Source: Molanna angustata
Taxonomy: Eukaryota > Arthropoda > Insecta > Trichoptera > Molannidae
NCBI GenBank assembly: GCA_963576475.1
Contig: OY754977.1
Location: 29,490,672 to 29,554,671, forward strand
DNA length: 64,000 bases
Direction: 5' to 3'
Position numbers and translations under genes: made by a program. A model generated the notes under the pieces. The model was given only the letters and a program-made list of their open reading frames with translations. It did not search any database and had not been told where the DNA came from. Below are positions 22,648 to 34,070 of the stretch, piece after piece. Numbering within the stretch: the stretch's first letter is position 1; the number at the start of each line of letters is the position of its first letter.

Positions 22648-23114
22648 GGGGAGACCTAGGAGAAACGTAACAAAATTTGGATTTCAGTATATGGAGAGTT
22701 AATTATTAATTTGAACGAAAAAATAAAATATTGATTTGAAAGGTTATTATTTAAACTAGATTATTAGAAGATAAAATTATAAATTTACTAATCTTATGTC
22801 TGATAAAAACACGTTTTACCACAGACGTCACATTGTTACTTTTCACCTTACCCCTGAGGTGGGTTGTAACACCTAATGAGGAGGATTGTAACACCATACA
22901 AATATTAAGAACCAACAGAATACATTTTATTTTTTTAATATAAAAGTTCAACATTGTTACAATAACATTATAATTTATGATTAAATTATTTATTTATATT
23001 AAAAGTAGTTCATAAAAATTATTCAGATAAAAAATTGTGGCACACATAATGGGTGAACCCATTGCTCTTATGGACGGCTGTTTATAGAAGCCACTGTGCA
23101 GATAATAAAATAAT

Positions 23115-23289
23115 TAATCATCTTCGTCAGATGATGAGGTAGATTTATGTCAGTGGCAAAGATTATAAGAGGGTGCAGCTTCTCTAAAACTCTGGCCGCG
23201 TTGCAGAATTTCTTCTGCAGCCAGCTCATACATTTCTGAACTGGCTAAACCACGCTCAGTCTTCCTCGTATACTTGTTCGGTATTCTGA
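23115..23289 (-). pseudogene. Pogo-type transposase remnant (HTH N-terminus fused to acidic tail)
   Basis: After a CTTTTCAG acceptor-like site the minus strand reads NKYTRKTERGLASSEMYELA, then AAEEILQRGQSFREAA. The K/Y-x-R-K-T-x-R-G start and the G-x-S-x-x-x-A-A turn are what is seen at the N-terminal psq/CENP-B-like DNA-binding helix-turn-helix of insect pogo transposases. A TGA then interrupts. In the same frame the sequence ends SSSDEDD and a TAA, which looks like the acidic C-terminal end of such a transposase. The whole catalytic middle is therefore deleted. The fragment could still bind the element's ends in principle, but nothing shows expression. Confidence 0.6.
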
Positions 23290-23807
23290 AAAGAGAACAA
23301 AAGTGAAAATGTAAATAATTCAATTAAATTAAATTATTCACGTCCGCTCCCTTTGTGGAGTGTGTGGTCGTCACCTAGTTTATTAAAATCTAAATAAAGT
23401 AAAATATAATGAACAAACTTATTAGGAAACTACATATAGGAGGGTTGTAACACACTGTTACTTTTCTCCTCTGTCTATAATTTTCCAGAATTTGATGTAA
23501 ATATGTTTATATTAATCTTAAATCCACAATAATACTTACTTTTTTTGGTTTAATTAATAAAGTGATTCACCAAGCACTGATCCAAATCACAATATCTTAT
23601 AGAAATGTCTGTTATTAACAAAATATCAAACAAAACACAAAACGCCAAAAAAATACTTTTATCATTTTTTTTCGGAAAGACCTCGAAACACACATAACCG
23701 TTGACTTCAGACCATCGGTCAGTACTAAAGATGTGTGTAATATGTTAAGACAATATATTCTAAATTAGTGCTAGGCGCATACAGCGAATACTTTTCAAAT
23801 TATTTCG

Positions 23808-23968
23808 TTTGTTACTTTCCTCCTTTGTTACTTTCCTCCTTTGTTACTTTCCTCCTTTGTTACTTTCCTCCTTTGTTACTTTCCTCCTTTGTTACTTTCC
23901 TCCTTTGTTACTTTCCTCCTTTGTTACTTTCCTCCTTTGTTACTTTCCTCCTTTGTTACTTTCCTCCT
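23808..23968. repeat. 16-bp tandem repeat (TTTGTTACTTTCCTCC)n, about 10 units
   Basis: Ten head-to-tail copies lie directly inside the right terminal inverted repeat of the pogo-like element. The unit is the inner part of that terminus, so it arose by local amplification. It creates artificial Phe/Leu/Ser-rich frames that are not genes. Confidence 0.95.
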
Positions 23969-24064
23969 AGGTCTCCCCTATATCAGAAACAAAACGGCGT
24001 ACGGCGGACGCCAAATACTACGTAAGCCATACATTCAAGAGTTAATGTTAATAGAGAGCCAGTA

Positions 24065-24987
24065 CCCCCTATTCAATAACTATTGTAACTAAATTAGGAA
24101 CGTCTAAAATTGTAGATTTTAAATTAACAGCCCACATTCACGATCGTGCCATCCTGCCAAACGGCTTGCCATCACTCCAAAATGCGCTCGTGAATGTCAA
24201 ATCCAGCGCAGCCCAATTGGCCTGACACACCAAAATGGAATTCCAAACGATCGAAACTCTGTAGTACCTACTGCGAAAACGGCGCGGCGCATCCTGTCGG
24301 CACGGCATGCTCGTGAGTGTAAAAACCAGCGGTACATTGCGCCGAGCTGTTTGACAAATGCGAAAAATGCGTGAATGCGAAAATACAAAATTTTCTCTTT
24401 GTTTTTTTCTATTTATATATTAACAAACCGCTAAATAGCAGTTGTATAAAACTCATCATCAGAATCATTACTCATTTTAACTTGGAAATAAAAAAAAAAT
24501 AGAACTTATTAATGCGAAAGCGCGGACCGCTTGCGTAGACTAATTTTGATGGCTCGATGGCTCGATGGCGCGATGGCGCGCCCGTGAGTGTGATGAAAAA
24601 TTTACAATGCCCCAAATGGAGCCGATCCATATGGAACGACACGATCACGAATGGCACGATCGTGAATGGGCTGCTTTACGGTCTTATTTCAGCGTTATAA
24701 AATATCAACTTGGACTAAACGGAATAGGAACGTAAGTACCTATTTTGGTACGTACCTATTTATAATTATGAAATTTATGAAATTTTCATCATTTTCATAA
24801 TTATTCAAAATTATTCAAAATACGTCAGATTCAGTAACTTTTTAAGAACGTTCTGGCCAAAATAGGTACGTTCCTATTCCATTTAGTCCTAGTTGATATT
24901 TTATAAACGCTGAAATAAGGCCGTAAATCTAAAATCTACAATTTTAGTATGTTCCTATTTTAGTTACAATAGTTACTGAATAGGGGG
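24065..24987. mobile_element. Fold-back MITE with ~160-bp inverted arms
   Basis: The left arm starts CCCCCTATTCAATAACTATT and the right arm ends AATAGTTACTGAATAGGGGG. Further in, the arms keep matching: TAGGAACG, AAAATTGTAGATTTTA, CTTATTTCAGCG, AAAATATCAACT, and GGAATAGGAACGTA. Without the inner insertion it is about 370 bp and almost fully self-complementary, with a short AT-rich loop near 24765-24830. There is no coding capacity. Confidence 0.8.
24127..24675. mobile_element. Nested MITE, 549 bp, TTA target duplication
   Basis: The ends read ACAGCCCAcATTCACGATCG and, reversed, AGCAGCCCATTCACGATCG. TTA flanks both sides (24124-24126 and 24676-24678), and the left arm of the fold-back MITE resumes exactly afterward (TTACGGTCTTATTTC). 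A 3-bp TTA duplication fits PIF/Harbinger-type MITEs. The interior is GC-rich with CGATGG repeats near 24550-24580 and no gene. Confidence 0.75.
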
Positions 24988-25479
24988 TTTTATCTAAAGC
25001 CCTAGGATTAAGACAATTATTATTTTGGAACTAACCAAAATCTCCCTAAATTACCGCAACATAATTCCTCGTTAAGTCAAATATAATTTAATTTACGCAT
25101 CCGTTTAGGCCAGCATTTGAATTTGCTTGTTTTATTTCAAGATATTTCAAAGTTGGACATACCTTCTGATGTTTATTTTCTAAAGAATCAGTTTTAACGG
25201 AATATTTTATTTTCGTTTCTAACAATAAACATGAAATGTAGGGGTGTAAAAGGGGTATTAGTTTGAATATTTTCCAAACGATCTCACTTTTTCTCACTCT
25301 TATAAGTATTTCTGATTATATATTTAATTCATTACAAGCTTCGTAAAGTATTTTATTAATTTTAAAAATTGTATCAATTTAATTGTATCATAGTAACCTC
25401 AAAAGTTAGAGAACAAACCAATAAATATTTGATTTTATTGTGTACAAGAAGATGTACCTATAAATAAATAAAATAAAGC
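24988..25479. other. AT-rich interval, nothing recognised
   Basis: Only frames below 70 codons are present and none has a motif. No repeat edge is visible. Confidence 0.35.
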
Positions 25480-25905
25480 AGCCGCTAGTCCAGGATGTCT
25501 CAAAAATATCATCTGCCATAACAAATACATAAGAACGGATAGTAAGGTCAGAATTTATAAGACATGCGTTAGACCAATCATTACATATGCGGTGAAGACA
25601 AGAGCCGACACGACCAGAACCAAAAACCTCCTACGAACATCGTAAATTAAGGTTTTAAGGGCTATCACAGGGAAGACGCTTAGGGACATAATTCCCAATG
25701 ACGACATTAGGCGGATCTTTGAGACCTAGGACATCATAGGATGGAGTAGAGCTAGGAGAAGATTTTGGAGGGATCATGTCAACAGGATAAACGCATCTCG
25801 AATCCCATCCATAGCGGCAAACGAAATCCCACCAGGGCATCGCCTCCCCGGAAGACCACCGAAGAGGTGGAGGGATAGCTGGACTTCAGCTTCACAGGAA
25901 TAGCT
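25480..25905 (+). pseudogene. Endonuclease-RT element, C-terminal fragment
   Basis: The plus strand reads KVRIYKTCVRPIITYAVKTR, then KVLRAITGKTLRDII, RRFWRDHVNRI and GRPPKRWRDSW with TSASQE. This is the usual C-terminal series of insect endonuclease-RT ORFs (R-P-x-x-T-Y, L-R-x-I-x-G-x-T-x-x-D, W-x-x-H-x-x-R, G-R-P-x-x-R-W). Several stop codons interrupt it. It is dead and 5'-truncated. Confidence 0.75.
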
Positions 25906-26256
25906 TTCTCGAAAAAACAGATCTACGATCTATAATAAGAAGAAAACGAAAAATTGTATCGAAAAAGAACTGATCGTGAAGCGACGGCATATAATAATGT
26001 GCATCCACTCTTTGCAATTATCATCGTAAGAGTCATCGCCCCACCAATTAGGTTAACCACCGATTCTGAGTGTAGTGCCTTTTTAGATGAGAGGAGACTG
26101 GTGTGTGATGATGCATCCATATGTCCTGCTATTATTTGTAAGGCGTAGCACACGCATACCTATCACTGCCGTCTCCACATTGTTGGATATACCATGATGG
26201 TATATAAAATGAATGAATAAAAAAATCATAATTATTAGGAAATGTAAATATAGATG

Positions 26257-26352
26257 GGTCGATGGCAGAGCGATTAGCTCGCTGGGCTAGTAATCCAGTG
26301 GTCGCGAGTTCGAATCCTTCCTCGACCGATTTCGTTCACCTATAGCTAAAAA
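26257..26352 (+). repeat. tRNA-derived SINE family 1, copy 1 (tRNA-Thr-like head)
   Basis: A 71-nt tRNA-like part (26257-26327) has a TGGCAGAGCGA A box, an anticodon arm with loop CTAGTAA (AGT in the anticodon position) and a GAGTTCGAATCC B box. The acceptor pairs at six positions but the T stem is mispaired. The sequence continues TTTCGTTCACCTATAGC, exactly as in the copy at 55831-55920. The shared flank and bad T stem argue for a SINE head rather than a working tRNA. Confidence 0.7.
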
Positions 26353-26470
26353 AAAACTTGCATATAAGGACTGTGGCTTTCATTGTTTACAAAAAAAAAC
26401 ATTAATTTTTTCAACAGATGGCGTTATAAAAAGGTTTCTTCGTTGCTTCGTAGATGGCGATGGTGTTTTT
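26353..26470 (+). repeat. Family C fragment attached to the SINE
   Basis: CATATAAGGACTGTGGCTTTC, then ATTGTTTAC and CAGATGGCGTTATAA recur at 57220-57290, within family C. Either the SINE body continues into C-like sequence or the SINE inserted at the C edge. Confidence 0.5.
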
Positions 26471-26479
26471 CAGCTTATT

Positions 26480-26815
26480 TTAAATATAATCATCAGTTTG
26501 ATCCAATGACCAAGAAGAGATAAAGTTTAGATCTCCATTCATGAGAAGGACTGCATTGTTAATATCAGAGATATTAAAATGGAAATATGGTTGAAGATCA
26601 TCTGAATAAAGAGGGTATTCACATTTGAAGTTAGTAGTGATAGAATTTACAAATATGGAGAATAACAGAGGAGATAAAACTCCACCTTGCGGTACTCCAG
26701 ACTGCAAGGTGGCATATTCAGAGGTAGAGTTAGCTATCTTTATGCATTGTTTACGATTGTTAAGGTAAATTATATAAATATTAATTAATTTTAAATACCT
26801 ACACATTTGATTTCG
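26480..26815 (-). pseudogene. CR1/Jockey-type RT core fragment (copy a)
   Basis: A 108-codon minus-strand frame holds SGVPQGGVLSPLLFSIFVN and, further on, YSDDLQPYF where the YADD box is expected. It then reads MNGDLNFISSWS. The G-V-P-Q-G-x-V-L-S-P-L-L-F motif is RT motif B. The active-site box is YSDD. The rest of the RT is missing on both sides. Confidence 0.7.
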
Positions 26816-26829
26816 ATGATAATATAATT

Positions 26830-27290
26830 GAATATAGTCTGCAAAAAGATGATATTTACATCTGAGGTTACTAGTAACTGAATTTATAAATATGGAGAGT
26901 AAGAGAGGAGATAAAACTCTATCTTAACTCTACCTCTGATTGACAGCAATGTGGTATAATCAGAGGTACAATCTATATTTATGCATTGTGTACGATTGCA
27001 AAGATAACTGATGAACCACTCCAATACTGACTGAGCTATGTTTACAACTTTGCAAGAAGAATATCAAATAAACGTAATTAAACGCGCTACTGAAATCAAA
27101 TAGTTCGGGAATTGTAAGTTGTTTATTGTACATTGCGCGTGTAATGTCATCCGTAATTTTAACCAGTACAGTTTTGGTACTATGACCTGCTTTGAAAACA
27201 GATTGCAGTGGATCAAGGAGATAATTAGAAAATAGCCATGAATTAAATTGCTTGAATAATATCCTTTCAGAAACTTTAGATTATATTGAT
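26830..27290 (-). pseudogene. CR1/Jockey-type RT core fragment (copy b), tandem with copy a
   Basis: In broken minus-strand frames one can read KVSERILFKQFNSWL, QSVFKAGHSTKTVLVKITDD, IPELFDFSSAFN and LSPLLLSIFINSV. These match RT motifs 1 to B in order. The final part overlaps the part kept in copy a, so these are two diverged 5'-truncated copies of one family, head to tail. Multiple stops make it dead. Confidence 0.65.
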
Positions 27291-28071
27291 AAAATCAAAA
27301 TTGAACGGTACCTAGTATTTTAGTTGTTGAGTAGGTGTTTTATTATTATTTTTGAAATATTTATTTATTTTTAGAACATAAGTTTATTTTTTGGCCATTA
27401 TTTTGAAAATAAATTAAGTAAAAAACATTTTTGAATATGCATGAGTTCAAGATTGAAAACACATCCCGATTTCAATGAAATTCTTCAAGTTACTAAGATA
27501 TAATATGTAAGTAAGTAAGTATGTTTTTTTTTGATAAAAAAGGTCTCAAATTTGATTTTAAACACCTTAGGCACTCAGATTTGTATTTTATTTGCCTTGG
27601 CAAATAAAATGCTTTCAAGAATTTCTTGTCACGAAGTTTTAACAGAAAACAATGGAAACACCCATGTAAACTTTCTAAGGGATGAATTGAAATATAACTT
27701 TTTACTGGTATATCAATTCAAAAAATACTTTCCGACTAGAATTCGCTTGTTAACTAAGTATATGATTCCGGCTGCTTAGGGTAACTTTGTAAAGTTTTCG
27801 TATTGAGAGGCAATTGATTTTCGCTGAACCAAGACTCTGGTTTTTATGTCTGTACGGATTGGTGTTGGTAGCGGAAAGGTGTTCCTCCCGGGTTACATTG
27901 TGATAATGACTCGGCTTTGCGATCGCCTTACTGTTTCTTTATCAGACGGTTTATTCAATTATTACATGTTTTGTTATATTTGAGGATACTTTGTTAACAA
28001 TATTATTATTGACGATTTATGGGTTTTACTTTTTTTCTTTGAAAATCCCATCATAATATTTTTTTATGTAA
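27291..28071. other. AT-rich interval with one unrecognised 82-codon frame
   Basis: A plus-strand frame at 27531-27779 has no domain I recognise. The GC-richer tract at 27800-27950 may be the untranslated end of an old retroelement. Confidence 0.35.
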
Positions 28072-28205
28072 TCCAACCGTCAATTTGTTCAAGAGAATTT
28101 ACTTCTCTTAACATATCGACAAAGTATCACGCGAGATTTATATACCAGGTCTATATTCTTCACGGTTTTTTAAACTTAGAAGTCAAAAAACACCAAATTA
28201 GAGGC
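28072..28205 (-). repeat. Family A terminal fragment
   Basis: AACCGTCAATTTGTTCAAGAG, then TTCTCTTAACATATCGACAAAG and GTCAAAAAACACCAA with TTAGAGGC match the end of the reverse-oriented family A copy at 39910-40070. Only this terminus is left. Confidence 0.65.
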
Positions 28206-31179
28206 ATCTTGTGATAGCGCAAGCACGTCCGTTGGAGCCGGAATTATGTAGGTTAGGTTCCCGAAAAATAAATGCATGTAGGCCTAGGTTCCCGAAAATA
28301 AATTGTATAGTAGCTATTGTTTCATAATTATTCATTAACAACCCAACATTTAAGATTTAAAAATAAAAAGCGACGTTTTTCTGTATATTTTTTTGTTTTT
28401 GTAGGTAGATAGGTACTTAGCAAATAATTTACAATGCCGAACGATAATATTTTGGAACATCACAGAATTAGGGTTTTGAATATCGGGCCAATATTGAAGA
28501 CATTTTGGAAGAAAGCTAGTCAATATTTAACGTCGTTTTTATGAAACTATTCCCAGATCATTTTAAATCCAAAACTAAATAATAACGCAATTAATATGTT
28601 TTAAATAAGTACTTTATTAATGTTTTTGCACCATCATACAGAAAAGTCTTATGCGAAAAGATATCACAATTTTCTGTTCATATCATTTTAATGTATATAG
28701 GTGTACCTACATTTTGATTTATTTTTTGGTAAAGACGTCGCGTCGGTCGGTTATCCTAAAATAATGGAAATTATTTTAAAACAAAATAAATACATCGAAA
28801 TAGGACGTAGGTTTATCACATTTCAAGTTAATCTCTATAACAAAAAACAAAAACGCTTGCAATAAACAACAGGCTGATTTATTCCACCCTCTAATGGAAA
28901 CATTCCAATTTCATTCATCCCGATCCAATCAAGACATTCTTGCTACGATGTTTCAGTACCAGGGACAATGGAAAGGCAGCGATCTCAGACAAGTGATTGA
29001 TGAAGCCTTTCAGCGAATTGGATGTATTACATTCGTCTAAGGCTTCCTGTCCGACGATATTTAAATACTAATAAAGATAATCTTTAACACAATATTTTCT
29101 GAGCTCATGCCATTTTTGTTTCGTCACTCCATCAGAATTTTATTTTTATTTCTGAATGAAAACGACGTTCACATAATAACATATTTTAGTACATACTCTA
29201 TTATAACATATTATGTACTCTTTGGTACCTAAATTTTACCTGTACAAGTTGTTCATTTGTTTATGTACCTATAGAAAAGCGAAATCCGGCAATCTCCGTT
29301 GCCTGTGTAAAATTAAAAATAGTTGATTTTTATGTAGTTAAAATTTTCAATTATAATTCCGTCCCTTCTGTCCGTCTCCAGTCCCTTTAAAGTAGGCCAG
29401 GGAAAAGTTGGCACGATCACATAAATGTGATTTTGAAAAAAAAAGATATGAAAGAAGTAAGAGGGTAGCAGGTAATTCAACTTTTGATGTTTTTTCATCC
29501 ATAAGATTCTGTACATCGAGATATATTTGAAAAAAAATCCCTTTGAAAGCGTTTGTTCCTTGCACAATCCACCGCTTGCCCAGATAAGAAAATAATATTT
29601 AACAATTTATGAATTCAATTTATTTCAGCTTTCAAGTTTAAGATGCGATATAACTGAATAATAACGAACACAGACAGACGTGCGATAAGCAAGAGAATGA
29701 TAAGAAAAATGTTTTTAAAAAAATATATGAATTGTCGGTGCTTTGAAAAAAAAATGAAAAGGTATTCGAATGTTTTCATTCCCACCGAATCTTGTCAAAT
29801 TCTTTTAAAATTTTCTTTCCATTTAATCTCAAGTATTTTTCTATTTTTTTGAACGGATTTCTTATTTACACATAAAATTTCAGAGTAATGAGTAATCTAC
29901 AGGTAAGTAAAACATAAATTTTATAATTTTGTCTCAATAAAAAGGGTACATGTGCACTTGGTGTTAATCGTTGCGAATATAAAAACCAAATTAATACTGA
30001 AAAAAATAGTGCGATGGTGTATGATAGTAAAATATCTGAAAAATCTTTACCATGTACCTACATACATGAAGTATTTGTATTAATTTAAATAAACTTTTAA
30101 AAACAGACGTCTCAATTATATTTTATCAATTGTTTATCAAAATTGTCAATGATGATATCTAATTTTTAGTTTCCCACAGAGGAACACAACATATTTTTAA
30201 ATAGTAAGGGTGCGATCTAGAGTAACAACTAGGTATGTTAGGGTTACGGTAGGTTAGGGGGTAGGGAGTTTGTCGACCTCCACGTGGTCTACCCCGGGTT
30301 GAGTAAACATACAGACAGTCGGTGCTGCTCCACAGAAAAAAGGACTCAAAATAAAATAAAATCAACACGAAAAAGCCAAACCAGGAGAAACAGAGTTTGG
30401 GTGAATAAAGTACAAAACAGTTCTTCTCGGGGCTATTTTATGACACGCCATCTACAAAATTGCTTAAATATATGTTCTAAATTTCCAGATTAATGAGTAT
30501 GATATTTACGAGATAAGTCTCTACTCCACGAACGAATGGAAAAAATTCTACCGTATTTTTTAACATGTCATCTTCACAAAGGAACGAACAATTTTTGGCA
30601 ACACTAAATTCTGGGCATGGAGAGGTGACAAATCAAGACTTGAATAATGTTTCACACTATCAAAACATAATTAACTTTAATGAGCATTCGACGGTTAAAA
30701 ATAAAATACTATAGACAAGAGAAAAACCAGACTCGAAGATATTACCTATAAAAAAACAGGGCAACTTCAACTTAATGAAAGTTACTACACAAGAATATGT
30801 ACGTGAGACGCGAAGGAACTTCTATCAGAGGAGGACCAGAGACCAGAGTTTTTCTAGTCTGCTAGTATTGATTCATCCCAATTTTAAATAAGTCGACTCG
30901 AGAAACAACCAAAACATTTACATAATATTGATCATATTATATTTGTAAAATTGAAAGACCAAATCCAAGCAGCTACAATAGAAATGGATATGTTAAACTT
31001 CAAAAAATAAAGCAATTAAAAGTAATAATTACGATATTTTATTAGAACTAAGATTGGGCAAATACATTAATTAAAACTGACCCTAAACTAGCAATACAAT
31101 TGTTTGTATCAACGTTACAAGATCATATCGACGTTAGTACCACTTTGAAATTGATAACACATTCCAAAGAAAAATAAAA
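28206..31179. other. Long AT-rich interval, mostly unassigned
   Basis: No supported gene. A phrase TAGGTTCCCGAAAA occurs twice at 28253 and 28287. Minus-strand frames at 29313-29567 and 30159-30368 have no domain. A GC-richer patch at 30220-30300 contains GGTTAGGGGGTAGGG and is not explained. Confidence 0.4.
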
Positions 31180-32990
31180 CCACAGATTTCGAATGCTTTT
31201 GTACAGATTATTCACGAGAGAGACAAACTACTATTAATAATAAATAATATAAGAAATATATGGTCACAAGGCAATAAAACTGGCCAAGGCAATGTACTAT
31301 AAAAACGAAATGGAACAAGACAATAATAATAAAATTATCGTCTGGAATATAATTAAAGGAAACCCAAACCATGATTAGAATGAAAGATGCTTTAAGAAAT
31401 TAAAAATTGGTAAAGACATAATAGATGATCGAATATCAATTGCAAACAACTTCAATAGCTATTTCACAGATGTTGGAAAAAAAATGAACACAAGCTATCA
31501 TAAAAAAATAAAACCAACATAAATAAAACAGAATCCTAATTATTTATTCAACAAGAAACATGTTCTCCCTATAACAACTCGTTTAATATAAGCTCAGTGA
31601 TAGAAAATGATATTTTATGTATTGTCCCCTCTGACTGGAAAAAAAGCGATCATCTACGCAATTCCTAAAAAAAGGTGATCACTCCAACCCATCTAATTAT
31701 CGACCAATCCCAATTACCTCTGTACTCTCCAAATTAATGGAACAGGTAATACCAAATTGATCACATACCTCGAAGCAAACAAAATTATAAGTAAATGCCA
31801 ATATTGATTTCGTGGAAACCGATCCTGTGGCAACCTGCTCCTGTAAGTGGCATCCGTTTGGTGTTGGGTTACGGAAAGCTTTGGAGAACCTCAAACTGCT
31901 GCCCCTGATATCCCCAAAGCCTATGATCGGGTTTGGCACCTAAGTTTTAAAATTAAGCTCCCCTCTTATGGACTTTCTTCATCTCTGTGTAAGTGGATTG
32001 AGAACTTTCTGAAAAAGCGTGAAGTCGTTACTGTAGTGGACGGTTGCTCTTCTTTAAGGGTCCATTTTATCTCCGACCTTATTGCTCCTACACATCAATG
32101 ACTTGCGTTCATGCACACCCATCCATTGTTATTACAGTACAGTCCATGACAGTTTTTCTTTTGACAAACCTCCTAAACAGAGTGATATACATATCAGAAG
32201 CTGGGAAAGACCTACATTTCAAAATAAATAACTACCTCCACGCCATTAATACTTGGAGTGAAAGACATATTGTTTCCTAAAACGTCTTAAAAAACCAAGC
32301 CTGCCTAATTTCTGTGAAGAGGAACCCTAACGAATATCTAGTGTCTTTCAACGGAAGCACCCTAGGTAATAGAAAATCTATCGATCTACTCGGAGTATCT
32401 TTAATAAACCAACTACAATACAGGAGCTTCATTGAAGCTAAGGTGAAATCGCTTTCAAAAAATGTTGCGTATTAGATAGAGCGCGTAGATATTTTTCAAT
32501 AATTTAAATTCTATTCTCTACAAAGCGTAAATATGCCAAATTATTAAATACAGTAGTCAACTCTGGTGTGGCGTCCCCCAAAATCTACTCAATACCCTCG
32601 ATGCTGTACAAAGGTGTGCTGTACGTCTGATTGACGACCCATCATTAACTGATGGATTGCAATCACTAGACCACAGACGAAAAGTCAGTATTCTAAGTTT
32701 ATTATATACAAGATACTATCACGGAAAATCCCCAAAAGAACTTGCATCCCTGGTTCCTCTTCCACGCATTCACTACAGCCACTCGTTTTATTCAATCTCA
32801 ACACCCGTTTACAGTAAATCTTTTATTTAACAAAGCAGCCAGGCTGTGCAACGATCTTCCGGATTCTGTGTTTCCACTTTCTTTCAACCCGGGTCTTTTA
32901 AAAACCCGAATTAATATATTCCTGAGTGGATTGCGAACCCTCTACAACTCAACGTAGTGCATTTCTTCGGAAGAATATAATGGACCCCAA
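31180..32990 (+). pseudogene. Decayed CR1/Jockey-type RT, one or two overlapping copies
   Basis: Many frames are needed to follow it. At 31230-31510 the sequence gives LLIINNIRNIW, then IANNFNSYFTDVGKKMN, the linker before the RT. From 31640 it gives an N-Y-R-P-I-like segment, then KAYDRVWH in place of the KAFD box, LPSYGLS, WIENFLKKR and later LGVSLI, ARLCNDLPDSV and FNPGLLKTRINIFLSGL. The order is that of a full RT. Motif C could not be located and there are many stops. It is an old dead copy. Confidence 0.7.
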
Positions 32991-33161
32991 TCCTAATAGC
33001 AGGTGTCCCCAACGTAGCCATGTTGAGAAAAATTAACAAACTTATTTTATGCATGTTATTTTTTGAAATCACAATAATTTTTCTCTATATTGTTAAAACT
33101 TATGTTAATTATGATAATATTATTTTGCGTTTTAGATTGCACTTAGATTTTTAGATTATTC

Positions 33162-33197
33162 ATTGAAGATGCCCTAACAAGGCGAAATAGCTATCGA
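33162..33197 (+). other. Hammerhead-like relic
   Basis: TTGAAGATGCC, a short loop, GGCGAAA and then TAGCTATCGAC resemble a hammerhead core (CUGANGA, stem II, GAAA). The first core C is T here, so activity is unlikely. It lies 170 bp after the decayed RT, where such ribozymes sit in some retroelements. Confidence 0.3.
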
Positions 33198-33513
33198 CAA
33201 ATTAAAAAAAATATACGTTGATCTTAGATTATATAAGGTACTGTTTTATTTTTTGATATAATTTAAAATGGAATTCTACTACGTATACTATCCACAATTA
33301 CTTAATATTATTTTGACTATATTTTAAGCTTTATTTCTTGAAACTAATGAACGAACCATAACATATAAAAAAATTACCACCGATTTAATATAATCGAACT
33401 TTTTCACCAATATAAATAGAATTTTGTGTAAAAAATATTTTGTTAGGTACATATTATATGTAGGTATTTAATTAATAAATTATAAATGGATTTCCACTCG
33501 GTAAACACCAGCT

Positions 33514-34070
33514 GTCTTACTTATAAACGTAAACTATCTATAGTACCTGGTAATAGAGCGTGATTAACGTAAAAGTTTACTTATAAACCGTGACTATCTT
33601 TATTACGCCTTAATTTCATATTCGTCAAGTTAAGACAAGTCGAGAGGTTGTTTAACGCTTGACTAACGCGTCATAACAAATATTTCAAAATGGCGGATCT
33701 TTCACATATGTTCCGACGCATATTTGAGATTGACAGAAAAATTTAATACTTGTAACGATTTTCCTAGTTATTCTTCATCGCAATCGTGTTTAATTTGACT
33801 CAACACGGTACAACGCGGTTTTTGTTTTCATTTTTCGATGTCAGCTATCCAAAAATTACATGCAATTTTCTATTTTTTGACATCTGTGAAGCCAATGTGA
33901 CCATATGAAAAAAATAAATGAGGGTGTTCGTAAACAATTTAGTGAACTAGTAAGTCATATCTTAGTCTACGTTTATAAGTAAGATTTTTTAATACCGATC
34001 TTAACTATTTTAGTCGTGCTTATCTAGTTGCGCGTTAAGTAAGCTATTAACGAAATCTAATAAGTAAGAC
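33514..34070. mobile_element. Possible MITE with GTCTTACTTATAAACGT-type ends
   Basis: GTCTTACTTATAAACGTAAA at the left is matched in reverse by CTACGTTTATAAGTAAGAT ending at 33985. A further weaker end, AATAAGTAAGAC, lies at 34059-34070. The true right end may be either. The interior has no coding frame. No target duplication was found. Confidence 0.55.

Larger units (their letters stand above)
22648..23978 (-). mobile_element. Internally deleted pogo-like (Tc1/mariner superfamily) DNA transposon
   Basis: The 1331-bp element has inverted ends GGGGAGACCTAGGAG-AAACGTAAC and GGGGAGACCTAGGAG-GAAAGTAAC (22 of 24 match). A TA dinucleotide sits on each side (22646-22647, 23979-23980), the duplication made by this superfamily. 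Inside lies a short minus-strand coding remnant resembling the helix-turn-helix start of pogo/Tigger transposases. The catalytic DDE domain is missing. The right arm holds a 16-bp tandem array derived from the terminal repeat. It interrupts a family B copy. Confidence 0.75.

Noticed and set aside
23768..24092. Phe/Leu/Ser-rich membrane-like frames
   Set aside because: Produced by the 16-bp tandem repeat, whose 48-bp super-period keeps frames open.
26257..26327. Functional tRNA-Thr(AGT) gene
   Set aside because: T-stem pairing is poor, and another copy shares the same non-tRNA flank, indicating a SINE head.
30220..30300. Telomere-like GGTTAGGG words
   Set aside because: Only scattered TTAGG-like words, not a tandem array.
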